Notes under the pieces: generated by a model
Databases searched by the model: none
The model's input: the letters and a program-made list of their open reading frames with translations, nothing else
What the model was told of the DNA's origin: nothing
From: Roseomonas fluvialis
GTDB lineage: Bacteria > Pseudomonadota > Alphaproteobacteria > Acetobacterales > Acetobacteraceae
DNA: 64,000 nucleotides
NCBI RefSeq assembly: GCF_022846615.1
Contig: NZ_AP025637.1
Coordinates: forward strand, 1,730,501-1,794,500
Direction of reading: 5' to 3'
Shown here: positions 51,507-58,721 of the stretch, piece after piece
How the letters are laid out: each line of letters starts with the position of its first letter
How positions within the stretch are numbered: position 1 is the stretch's first letter
Made by a program: the position numbers and the translations under genes

Positions 51507-53179
51507 TGAGCAAGCAGACCGGCGCACTCGCCACCATCCAGCGCCAGATCCAGTGGAACCGCCTGATCGCGGTGGTCGAGGAACAGGCGCAGACCATGAT
51601 CCGCACCGCCTTCAGCACCACGGTGCGCGAGGCGGGTGACCTTTCCGCGGGCGTGTTCGACCTCGAGGGCCGCATGCTCGCGCAGGCCGTCACCGGCACG
51701 CCGGGTCATGTGAATTCCATGGCGGAATCGGTCGGGCATTTCCTGAAGAAGTTCCCGGCGCACACGATGAAGCCGGGCGACCACTACATCACCAACGACC
51801 CCTGGCTCGCGACGGGCCACCTGCATGACCTGACGGTGGTGACGCCCGCCTTCCGCCGGGGCGAGATCGTCGGGCTGTTCGCCAACACCGCGCACATCAT
51901 CGATATCGGCGGCCTGGGCATGGGGCCGGAGGGGCGGTCGGTCTTCGAGGAAGGCCTCTATATCCCCATCGTGAAGTGCTTCGACCGCAACGTGCCGAAC
52001 GAGACCTTCTTCGACTTCATCCGCGCGGGCTCCCGCACGCCGGTCGAACTGGAAGGCGACATCTATTCCCTGTGCGCCTGCAACGACGCGGGGGCAAAGC
52101 GGCTGGTGGAAATGATGGACGAGTTCCACATGGACAGCCTCGACGACCTCGGCGGCTACATCTTCGAAGCGAGCACCCGCGCGACGCTCGCCGAGATCGC
52201 GAAACTGCCGCGCGGTACCTATCACGGCTCGATCAAGTCGGACGGCTACGAAGCGCCCGTCACGATGAAGGCCGCCATGACCATCCATGACGACCGCATC
52301 GTGGTGGACTTCGCCGGCACCTCCGGCCTGTCGAACCGCGGCATCAACGTCCCGCCCGCGTACTGCCGCGCCTATGCCTGCTTCGGGATCAAGTGCGTGG
52401 TGGCCCCGGAAGTGCCGAACAACTGGGCCTCGCTCATGCCGTTCCAGATGGAGATCCCGGAAGGCTGCATCCTGAACGCGCCGCGGCCCTATCCGGTCAG
52501 CGTGCGGCATGTGGTGGGCCAGCTCATCCCTGACCTGATGATGGGCTGCCTGCACCAGGCGATACCGGATCGTGTCAATGCCGAAGGCTCCTCGGCCCTG
52601 TGGAACCCGCCGTTGCGCGGAGGCTCGCAGGTCTCGGGCCAGGCGGCGGAGACCGAGGATTTCGAGATCATCACCTTCAACTCCGGCGGCACCGGTGCGC
52701 GCCCGTCCAAGGACGGCCTCGACGGCACGGCCTTCCCCTCCGGCGTGCGCACCATGCCGGTGGAAGCGACCGAGAATGTCGCCCCTGTCATCTTCTGGCA
52801 GAAGCAGCTCCGTCCGGACTCCGCCGGCGCCGGCCGCACCCGCGGCGGATTCGGCCAGGTGATGGAGATCGGTGCCAAGGGCGATGCCGAATTCGCCGTC
52901 AACGCCATCTTCGACCGCGTGGCGAACCCGCCCAAGGGCCGCGATGGCGGCGGCGAGGGCGCGGCCGGCTGGGTCGGCATGAACGACGCCAACGGCACGG
53001 TGCTGCGCACGAAGGGCTTCCAGATCATTCCGAAGGGCCGGCGCCTGCTGCTGAAACTGCCTGGTGGCGGCGGCATGGGCGACCCGAAGGATCGCGACCC
53101 CGCGCTGGTGCAGCGCGATGTCGAGGACGGCCTGGTGAGCCCCGAGGCCGCGCGGCGCATCTACGGCCGGGAGACGTAA
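51506..53179 (+). CDS. hyuB: Hydantoinase B/oxoprolinase family protein
   Basis: A 557-residue partner of subunit A. DLEGRMLAQAVTGTPGHVNS near 50-70, YITNDPWLATGHLHDLTVVT near 93-112 and the C-terminal LKLPGGGGMGDPKDRDP are typical of HyuB. The ATG at 51506 shares a base with the subunit A stop (TGATG) and has AGGAGG at 7 bases' spacing, better than a GTG three bases earlier. It completes the hydrolase-A-B operon 48172-53179. Confidence 0.93.
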   Translation: MSKQTGALATIQRQIQWNRLIAVVEEQAQTMIRTAFSTTVREAGDLSAGVFDLEGRMLAQAVTGTPGHVNSMAESVGHFLKKFPAHTMKPGDHYITNDPWLATGHLHDLTVVTPAFRRGEIVGLFANTAHIIDIGGLGMGPEGRSVFEEGLYIPIVKCFDRNVPNETFFDFIRAGSRTPVELEGDIYSLCACNDAGAKRLVEMMDEFHMDSLDDLGGYIFEASTRATLAEIAKLPRGTYHGSIKSDGYEAPVTMKAAMTIHDDRIVVDFAGTSGLSNRGINVPPAYCRAYACFGIKCVVAPEVPNNWASLMPFQMEIPEGCILNAPRPYPVSVRHVVGQLIPDLMMGCLHQAIPDRVNAEGSSALWNPPLRGGSQVSGQAAETEDFEIITFNSGGTGARPSKDGLDGTAFPSGVRTMPVEATENVAPVIFWQKQLRPDSAGAGRTRGGFGQVMEIGAKGDAEFAVNAIFDRVANPPKGRDGGGEGAAGWVGMNDANGTVLRTKGFQIIPKGRRLLLKLPGGGGMGDPKDRDPALVQRDVEDGLVSPEAARRIYGRET

Positions 53180-53309
53180 CCCCGCACGCGGGTCGCGCCG
53201 ATGCGGATGACATGATCTTCATCCCGCGACTTGCGCTGCGTCATGCGTGGGCGCGTAGAAGGCGCTTCGTCAGCGCCCGACAGGGGCGCGTTTCCGAGGG
53301 ATCCGTCAG

Positions 53310-53714
53310 ATGATGCTGCCGCGTGCCATCGCCCCCGCGCTTGCGGGTCTTGCCATGCTCGCCCTTGCCGGACCAGCGACCGCGCAGGACGCGGCGGGCG
53401 ACCCCGCCGCCGGCCAGCGTGTGTTCAACCAGTGCCGCGCCTGCCACGTCGTCGAGAACAATGGCCGCAACGGCGTCGGGCCCAACCTGCACACGGTCTT
53501 CGGCCGTCGCGCCGCCAGCATCGAGAATTTCCGCTACTCCGCGAACCTACGAACCCTGGGCGAGCAGGGGCATGTCTGGAATGCGGACAATCTGCGCGCC
53601 TATCTGCGCAACCCGAAGGATGTCGCACCGCAGGGCATCATGTCCTTCCCCGGGCTGCGCAACGAACAGCAGATCAACGACGTGATCGCCTATCTCCGCT
53701 CGCAGGCGGGCTGA
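53310..53714 (+). CDS. Cytochrome c family protein (c2-like)
   Basis: A 134-residue periplasmic class I cytochrome c. The signal peptide ends ATA-Q near 26, the haem attachment site is CRACH near 42, and the axial Met is probably in APQGIMSFPGLRNEQQ near 110. GPNLHTVFGRRAASIENFRY is the c2-type segment. It carries electrons between membrane complexes or to an oxidase. GAGGG stands about 9 bases before the ATG at 53310. Single gene, with a hairpin shortly after its stop. Confidence 0.93.
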   Translation: MMLPRAIAPALAGLAMLALAGPATAQDAAGDPAAGQRVFNQCRACHVVENNGRNGVGPNLHTVFGRRAASIENFRYSANLRTLGEQGHVWNADNLRAYLRNPKDVAPQGIMSFPGLRNEQQINDVIAYLRSQAG

Positions 53715-53726
53715 GCGACCGGTTGC

Positions 53727-53748
53727 GAAGGCGCCATTCGGCGCCTTC
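53727..53748 (+). terminator. Perfect 9-bp hairpin downstream of the cytochrome c gene
   Basis: GAAGGCGCC, loop ATTC, GGCGCCTTC starts 12 bases after the cytochrome stop. It lacks a following T-run. The position favours a 3'-end or terminator function. Confidence 0.45.
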
Positions 53749-53985
53749 CGACAGCCCGCGCCGGTCTGATCCCGTAGCGGCAGCGCCAGGGTCCCGGAGG
53801 CGTGGCCTGGTGGGCATGGCTCAACCTGGCGCTGAGCGGCGGATCGTGCGGGGTTTGCGCGACCGCTACGCGCATCACCGCTGCGTCCGCTACGCCGCCG
53901 GCGCGATCCTGGCACGTTCGTCGAGGGTCCGCGCGCAACTTATCGACGGGCCGGGTGTTGCCCTGCGACATGCAGGAGACACCCG

Positions 53986-54471
53986 ATGTCGAACGATGCT
54001 GAACTCCGCGCGAAGTTCTGGGACAGCCTGGGGTCGGACATGACCATGATGCTCGGCCTCGATGGCGTCGAGGACGGTCATGCCCGCCCGATGACCGCGC
54101 AGATCGAGGGCCCGCACGGGCCGATCTGGTTCTTCACGTCGAAGGACAATGGCATCGTGAATGCGTTGGACCGTGGGAACCGTGCCATCGCGACCTTCGT
54201 CTCCAAGGGCCACGATCTGTTCGCGACCGTTCATGGCAGCGTGGCGGTCGCCACGGATCGCGAGGTGATTGACCGGCTGTGGAATCGCTTCATCGCCGCC
54301 TGGTTTGACGGCGGCAAGGATGATCCGAACTTGGTGCTCCTGCGCCTCGACACCGAAAGCGCCGAGATCTGGCTGAACGAGCGCAACTTCGTCGCCGGCA
54401 TCAAGATGCTGCTCGGCATCGATCCCAAGGAGGACTACGCGGACAAGACCGCCGAGGTGACGCTGCGCTGA
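53986..54471 (+). CDS. Pyridoxamine 5'-phosphate oxidase-fold (general stress protein 26-like)
   Basis: A 161-residue FMN-binding split-barrel protein like bacterial general-stress proteins. It begins ELRAKFWDSLGSDMTMMLGL and contains PIWFFTSKDNGIVNAL, typical of this group, followed by WNRFIAAWFDGGKDDPNLVL near 95-114. The family binds flavin or F420-like cofactors and is linked to stress, with poorly known activity. AGGAG about 8 bases upstream supports the ATG. The 271-bp gap before it holds the cytochrome hairpin and otherwise nothing that I can see. Confidence 0.88.
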   Translation: MSNDAELRAKFWDSLGSDMTMMLGLDGVEDGHARPMTAQIEGPHGPIWFFTSKDNGIVNALDRGNRAIATFVSKGHDLFATVHGSVAVATDREVIDRLWNRFIAAWFDGGKDDPNLVLLRLDTESAEIWLNERNFVAGIKMLLGIDPKEDYADKTAEVTLR

Positions 54472-54643
54472 GCGCAGAAACGACGCCTCTATCGATCTGC
54501 CGGACGGTGTCGCGCTGACGGGCTTGATGTTTCGTCATGATCATCGTCGCCTTGGCAAACGCGGCCGGTCGTGCGCGCGCGAACTGCACGACCCCGCGTC
54601 GCGACGGCGCAACCGCGCCGGCGGGGGCGACTGACTTGCGCCG

Positions 54644-55510
54644 TCAGGCGATCTGGAGTTCCTGCAGCGACTGCTCGAGCTCCTGGAAGGTCGGCATATA
54701 GGCGCTGGGCACCAGCTTGCGCCCGGTCTCGACGGCGACCTGCGGCGCATTGCCGTGCAGATGCGCCACGATCACCGCCTTGATCACGTCGTAGTAGCGC
54801 GCTTCCTCGTCCACCACGCCCTTCAGCCGCGTGGCCATCGGCCCTACGATGCCATAGGCGAGGAACACGCCGAGGAACGTGCCCACCAGCGCGCCGCCGA
54901 TCATCTTGCCCAGCACCGCCGGCGGCTCGCTGATCGATGCCATGGTCTTGATGACGCCGAGCACGGCGGCGACGATGCCGAGCGCGGGCAGCGCATCCGC
55001 CATGCCCTGCAGCGCGTGGGAGGGGTGCATCTCCTCCTCCTTCACCTTCTTGAGCTCGCGACCCATCACGTCCTCGATCTGGTGCGGGTCGTCGGCATTC
55101 ATGCCGACCATGCGCAGGTAGTCGCAGATCATCATCACCGCGTGGTGGTCGGCGGCGATCTTGGGAAACTTCTGGAAAGCCGCGCTCTCGTCGGGCTTTT
55201 CGATGTGCGGTTCCAGCGCCATCGGTCCCTTGGTCTGGGCAAGGCGCACCAGGAAGTACAGCAGCGACAGGATCTCGGTGTAGTCCTGCTTGTGGAAGCG
55301 CGCGCCCTTGATGATCTTCCCGAAGCCGCCCAGCGTGTGCTTCACGTCGTGCATCGAATTCGACGACAGGAAGGCACCGACCGCCGCACCGCCGATCATC
55401 ATCAGTTCGAAGGGCAGGGCCTTGATGATGATGTCGAACTTGCCGCCGGCCAGCATGTAGCCGCCGAACACCATGACGAACAGCACGACGATGCCGAGGA
55501 TGGTGGTCAT
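54644..55510 (-). CDS. motA: Flagellar motor stator protein MotA
   Basis: A 288-residue proton-channel subunit of the flagellar stator. Helices near 2-22 and 30-50 are followed by a large cytoplasmic region with RLAQTKGPMALEPHIEKP (about 88-105), equivalent to the charged rotor-contact loop. The C-terminal helix pair contains ALPALGIVAAVLGVIKTM (conserved proline near 172) and MIGGALVGTFLGVFLAYGIV. It overlaps motB by ATGA and is downstream of it, the reverse of the usual motA-motB order. No other flagellar genes are in the window. Confidence 0.95.
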   Translation of the reverse strand: MTTILGIVVLFVMVFGGYMLAGGKFDIIIKALPFELMMIGGAAVGAFLSSNSMHDVKHTLGGFGKIIKGARFHKQDYTEILSLLYFLVRLAQTKGPMALEPHIEKPDESAAFQKFPKIAADHHAVMMICDYLRMVGMNADDPHQIEDVMGRELKKVKEEEMHPSHALQGMADALPALGIVAAVLGVIKTMASISEPPAVLGKMIGGALVGTFLGVFLAYGIVGPMATRLKGVVDEEARYYDVIKAVIVAHLHGNAPQVAVETGRKLVPSAYMPTFQELEQSLQELQIA

Positions 55511-56562
55511 CGCACGGGCTCGTCCCGGTTCTGGCGCAGCAGGGTGATCGACACGCGCCGGTTGGCCGCGGCCGTCGGCTGGTCGGGCAGCAGCGGGTCG
55601 CGGTCGGCGTTGCCGGTCACCGACCGGATGCGCCCCTCCGCCAGGCCGCCTTCGATCAGCAGGCGGCGCGTGGTGTTGGCGCGGTCGGCCGAAAGGTCCC
55701 AGTTGCTGCGCTCGCCCCCGCCGCGGAAGGGCGTGGAGTCGGTGTGGCCGGAAATGGCGATCGGGTTGGGCAGGCGCATTGCCGCCTGGGCCACACGGGC
55801 CAGCAGCGCACGCGCACGATCGTTCGGCGCAGCGCCGCCGAGCGCGAACATCGGCTGGCGCTCGGCATCCACCAGCTGGATGCGCAGCCCCTCGGGCGTC
55901 TGTTCGACCAGCATCTGGCGCGCGAGATCGGCCAGCGCCGGGTCGGCGGCGATCGCCTCACGGATCTGCTCGGCTGCCTGCTCGAAGGCCTCGCGCTCGC
56001 GCCGGGCGAGTTCGCGGCGCAACTCGGCCTCGCCGAGCGCCTCGGGTGTTGCTTCCGGGGCGGGGGTCGCTGAGGGGCCGCCGCGGGGCTGTTCGGGGCC
56101 GGCATGGGCGCCGGGCGGCGTCTGAACCACCAGGCGCGGGTCCTCGGCATCTTCGCGCGCCTCTGGGCCTTCGCGGCGCGGCATGGGGCGGGCGGGGGTG
56201 TCGGTGTCGTCTTCCTCGATATCCATGACTACGGGCACCTGGCCGGGCTGGATGGTGGTGGCCCCGGTGGTCGAGGTGACGTTGCCGTTGTCGTTGGGGG
56301 TCTGGCCGCCGAAGGGCTGCCCGGAACCGGACACCGACCGCGCCAGTAGGTTGGTGGGCGCGAAGTAGTCTGCCAGGCCCCGGCGCTGTTCCTCGGTGGT
56401 GGCGTTCAGCAGCCACATCAGCAGGAAGAACGCCATCATGGCGGTGACGAAGTCCGCATAGGCGACCTTCCACGCGCCTCCATGGTGGCCGTGCTCGCCG
56501 CCTTCCTCGCGACGGATCACGATCGTGCCGCCGCCCTTCGCGCCTCGTGTCTTGCCGGACAT
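55507..56562 (-). CDS. motB: Flagellar motor protein MotB
   Basis: A 351-residue stator subunit that anchors MotA to peptidoglycan. The cytoplasmic N-terminus is charged with a HGHHGG cluster, then a single helix AYADFVTAMMAFFLLMWLL near 34-52 carries the proton-carrying Asp. A long Pro/Glu/Asp-rich linker (about 95-170) precedes the OmpA-like peptidoglycan-binding domain with AISGHTDSTPFRGG near 262-275 and ANRRVSITLL near the end. First gene of the motB-motA pair, transcribed away from the N-formylglutamate amidohydrolase gene. Confidence 0.95.
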   Translation of the reverse strand: MSGKTRGAKGGGTIVIRREEGGEHGHHGGAWKVAYADFVTAMMAFFLLMWLLNATTEEQRRGLADYFAPTNLLARSVSGSGQPFGGQTPNDNGNVTSTTGATTIQPGQVPVVMDIEEDDTDTPARPMPRREGPEAREDAEDPRLVVQTPPGAHAGPEQPRGGPSATPAPEATPEALGEAELRRELARREREAFEQAAEQIREAIAADPALADLARQMLVEQTPEGLRIQLVDAERQPMFALGGAAPNDRARALLARVAQAAMRLPNPIAISGHTDSTPFRGGGERSNWDLSADRANTTRRLLIEGGLAEGRIRSVTGNADRDPLLPDQPTAAANRRVSITLLRQNRDEPVR

Positions 56563-56663
56563 CGGGCGGAAGGTGGCAGGCGCTGCTGACTATTTCGCTA
56601 ACCGGGGCGCGGGCGCGCTGGCCGCGTGACATGACGCGGTCGCTATGGTTTGGTCGGTGGCGC

Positions 56664-57536
56664 ATGGACCTTCCTGCCCAGACCGAAGCGCGCGCGGCGG
56701 ACCCGCTCGTCATCATCCGGCCCGCGCGGCAGACGATGCCCGTCGTCTTTGCCTCTCCGCATTCCGGGCAGGACTACCCGGCGCAGCTACTGGCGCAGGC
56801 GCGCCTGGCGCCGCTCGCGCTACGCCGCAGCGAGGACAGCTTCGTCGACGAACTGTTCGCCGCCGCCCCGGCGCATGGCGCGCCGCTGATCGCTGCCACC
56901 TTCCCGCGGGTCTGGTGCGACGTGAACCGCGAACCCTGGGAACTCGACCCCACCATGTTCGACGGGCCGCTGCCGCCCTGGGTGAACACATCGAGCCCCC
57001 GCGTGGGGGCGGGCCTGGGGACCATCGCGCGCATCGTCGCGACCGGGGAGACCGTGTATCGCCGCCGGCTGTCCTTCGCCGAGGCCGAGGCCCGCATCCG
57101 CGCCTGCTGGGAGCCTTACCACGCCGCCCTGGCCGAACTGATCGCCGAGACCCGGGCCCGCTTCGGCGTGTGCCTGCTGGTCGATTGCCATTCCATGCCG
57201 GCCCACCCGGCGCAGGCCGCGCATCCGCCGGACATGGTGCTGGGCGATGCGCACGGGACCGCCTGCGCCCCCCGCGCGACGCGGATCGTGGAGGAGGTGT
57301 TGACCGGGCAGGGCTATCGCGTCCGGCGTAACGACCCCTATGCCGGGGGCTATGTCACGCGCCACTACGGGCGCCCGCGGGACGGCACCCATGCGCTGCA
57401 GATCGAGATCGCGCGCGCGCTGTACATGGACGAGACGCGGATCGAGCGCGCGCCCGGCCTCGCGCCGCTGGCGCGGGACCTGACCACCCTGATCGACGTG
57501 CTCGGGCGGACGGACTGGACCTTCCTGCGCCCATGA
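56664..57536 (+). CDS. N-formylglutamate amidohydrolase
   Basis: A 290-residue zinc-dependent N-formylglutamate deformylase-like enzyme (HutG type), releasing formate and glutamate. Probable metal/substrate segments are VFASPHSGQDYP near 28-39, SEDSFVDELF near 56, VWCDVNREPWELDP near 85 and LVDCHSMP near 172. The ATG at 56664 is preferred, although ATGs further upstream are in frame. No other hut genes are present in the window, so histidine degradation is possible but not shown. Confidence 0.9.
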   Translation: MDLPAQTEARAADPLVIIRPARQTMPVVFASPHSGQDYPAQLLAQARLAPLALRRSEDSFVDELFAAAPAHGAPLIAATFPRVWCDVNREPWELDPTMFDGPLPPWVNTSSPRVGAGLGTIARIVATGETVYRRRLSFAEAEARIRACWEPYHAALAELIAETRARFGVCLLVDCHSMPAHPAQAAHPPDMVLGDAHGTACAPRATRIVEEVLTGQGYRVRRNDPYAGGYVTRHYGRPRDGTHALQIEIARALYMDETRIERAPGLAPLARDLTTLIDVLGRTDWTFLRP

Positions 57537-57580
57537 TGCGGTGCAGCATGGCCAGAGAAGGCCTTGCTCCCGGACGCCCC

Positions 57581-57612
57581 CAAAAAAGAAGGCGGTGCCC
57601 GAAGGCACCGCC
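57581..57612 (-). terminator. Intrinsic terminator with UUCG tetraloop (minus strand)
   Basis: On the minus strand GGCGGTGCC, loop TTCG, GGCACCGCC is a perfect 9-bp stem (57604-57612 with 57591-57599) followed at once by TTCTTTTTT. It is the best intrinsic terminator in the window. No minus-strand protein gene ends before it, so it most likely ends the small RNA described at 57582-57668. Confidence 0.8.
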
Positions 57613-57668
57613 AAGTTTAGGGAGGAAACGTCCAAGAAAAGCAGTGGGAGGCAAGGCCTCACCGCTGC
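57582..57668 (-). ncRNA. Candidate sRNA, MmgR/suhB (alpha-r8)-like
   Basis: Predicted transcript of about 87 nt on the minus strand. A 5' imperfect hairpin (57641-57668; arms GCAG...AGGC and GCCT...CTGC) is followed by a 28-nt unpaired linker holding CTTGGACGTTTCCTCCCT, then by the UUCG terminator. Promoter boxes lie at the right distance upstream. Two hairpins with exposed UUUCCUCCCU is, as I recall, the hallmark of the alphaproteobacterial MmgR/suhB family, which acts through Hfq and restrains polyhydroxybutyrate storage in Sinorhizobium. The linker can pair with ribosome-binding sites: 10 bases at the Bug receptor gene 13269, 9 at 35624, 8 at 22035. Expression is not shown by sequence. Confidence 0.65.
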
Positions 57669-57675
57669 CTCAAGG

Positions 57676-57704
57676 AAAATAGGAGCCTGCCGGAGGAGCC
57701 GCAA
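57676..57704 (-). promoter_or_regulatory. Sigma-70-like promoter for the candidate sRNA
   Basis: Minus strand: TTGCGG (57699-57704), 17-base spacer, TATTTT (57676-57681). The expected transcription start, about 7 bases on, coincides with the first base of the 5' hairpin at 57668. The -35 box is good for an alphaproteobacterium. Confidence 0.55.
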
Positions 57705-57764
57705 GGGCTTTTTTGCAGCGCAGCATAAAGGCGCGAAACCCCATGCCAGCGCATATTTGTTGCG

Positions 57765-57779
57765 TGGCACGGCTGTTGC
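57765..57779 (+). promoter_or_regulatory. Sigma-54 promoter upstream of the lytic transglycosylase
   Basis: TGGCACG-GCTG-TTGC matches the sigma-54 (RpoN) consensus at every conserved base, with GG and GC exactly 10 bases apart. The expected start of transcription is about 57791, right at the first ATG of the lytic transglycosylase frame. Activator-dependent expression, for example with flagellar genes, would follow. Confidence 0.7.
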
Positions 57780-57791
57780 GCATGGCTATCC

Positions 57792-58721
57792 ATGCCTGCC
57801 GACGCCCAGCGATGCCCAACGACGCGCCATGCGCGTGATTCCGCCCCGTCCTTGCCTGCTGAACACGCATTTTCCCGAGTCACGGCGACGCATCGATCGC
57901 GCCGGACGCTGGCGCTGCTTGCCGCCACGATGCTGGCGCTGGCGGTCCCGGCGGCGGCTCGGGCGCAGCCAGCTGCCGATCCCGGCCTGGCCTGCCGCGG
58001 CGCCATCAGCGCCGCCGAGCGCGAGGCAGCCATCCCCGCCGGCCTGCTGCAGGCGATCGGCCGCGTGGAGTCGGGCCGCCGAGACCCCGTCACCGGGCGC
58101 TTCGCCCCCTGGCCCTGGACCATCAACGCCGAGGGCCGCGGCATGTATTTCCCGACCCGGGAGGCAGCGATTGCCGAGGTGCGGCAACTCCAGTCCCGTG
58201 GTGTCCGCATCATCGATGTCGGCTGCATGCAGGTGAACCTGCACCACCACCCGAACGCCTTTCCGACCCTGGAACAGGCCTTCGACCCGTTGACGAATGC
58301 CCGCTATGCGGCGCGCTTCCTGACCGAACTGCAATCGACTCGGAACGACTGGGCGCGCGCCGCCGGCCACTATCACTCCCAGACGCCCGAACGGGCCGAG
58401 CCCTATCGGGCACGGGTGCTCGCCGCCTGGGCGCAGGAACAGAACCGGCCGAGCGGTGATGGCGCGGCGGAGGCGATGGCGCTGGCGGCGCTGGGCGCTG
58501 CGCGCGGTGCCACGGGCCTCGCCCAGGGCGGCGATCGCGCGCGGATCATCCCGCTGCCGGCGGGCGGTGCCGGGGCGGGGCAGGGCCGGGGCCTCGATGC
58601 CTACCGATCGGCGCCGATCATGATGGTCGGCCGGCCGGCCGTGACCGCACCGGTGGCGCAGCCCGCGGTGAACATCCCGCCGCCGCGCGGGCCCTTCGCC
58701 TTCTTCCGACGGTCGGGCTGA
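57792..58721 (+). CDS. Lytic transglycosylase domain-containing protein
   Basis: A secreted peptidoglycan lyase of up to 309 residues. Catalytic Glu lies in LLQAIGRVESGRRDPVTG near 88, and DVGCMQVNLHHHPNAF near 142 is the second family motif (GxxQ(V/I)N). The hydrophobic signal segment LALLAATMLALAVPAAARA starts only near residue 40. The ATG at 57792 falls almost on the predicted sigma-54 transcription start, so initiation could be leaderless or use a later codon such as TTG 57852. The tail is rich in Gly, Ala and Pro. It could open peptidoglycan for the flagellum or a secretion system. The stop abuts the next gene's stop with no gap. Confidence 0.85.
   Translation: MPADAQRCPTTRHARDSAPSLPAEHAFSRVTATHRSRRTLALLAATMLALAVPAAARAQPAADPGLACRGAISAAEREAAIPAGLLQAIGRVESGRRDPVTGRFAPWPWTINAEGRGMYFPTREAAIAEVRQLQSRGVRIIDVGCMQVNLHHHPNAFPTLEQAFDPLTNARYAARFLTELQSTRNDWARAAGHYHSQTPERAEPYRARVLAAWAQEQNRPSGDGAAEAMALAALGAARGATGLAQGGDRARIIPLPAGGAGAGQGRGLDAYRSAPIMMVGRPAVTAPVAQPAVNIPPPRGPFAFFRRSG

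Noticed and set aside
48870..51527. An 885-codon minus-strand open frame opposite the hydrolase and hydantoinase A genes
   Set aside because: Composition is His/Arg/Gln-rich without recognisable motifs, and the plus-strand genes have clear catalytic motifs and coupled starts.
57620..57680. A short plus-strand coding frame using the GGGAGGAAAC sequence as a ribosome-binding site
   Set aside because: The first possible start (GTG at 57644) is about 20 bases away and gives only 12 codons. The hairpin, promoter and terminator layout on the minus strand explains the region better.
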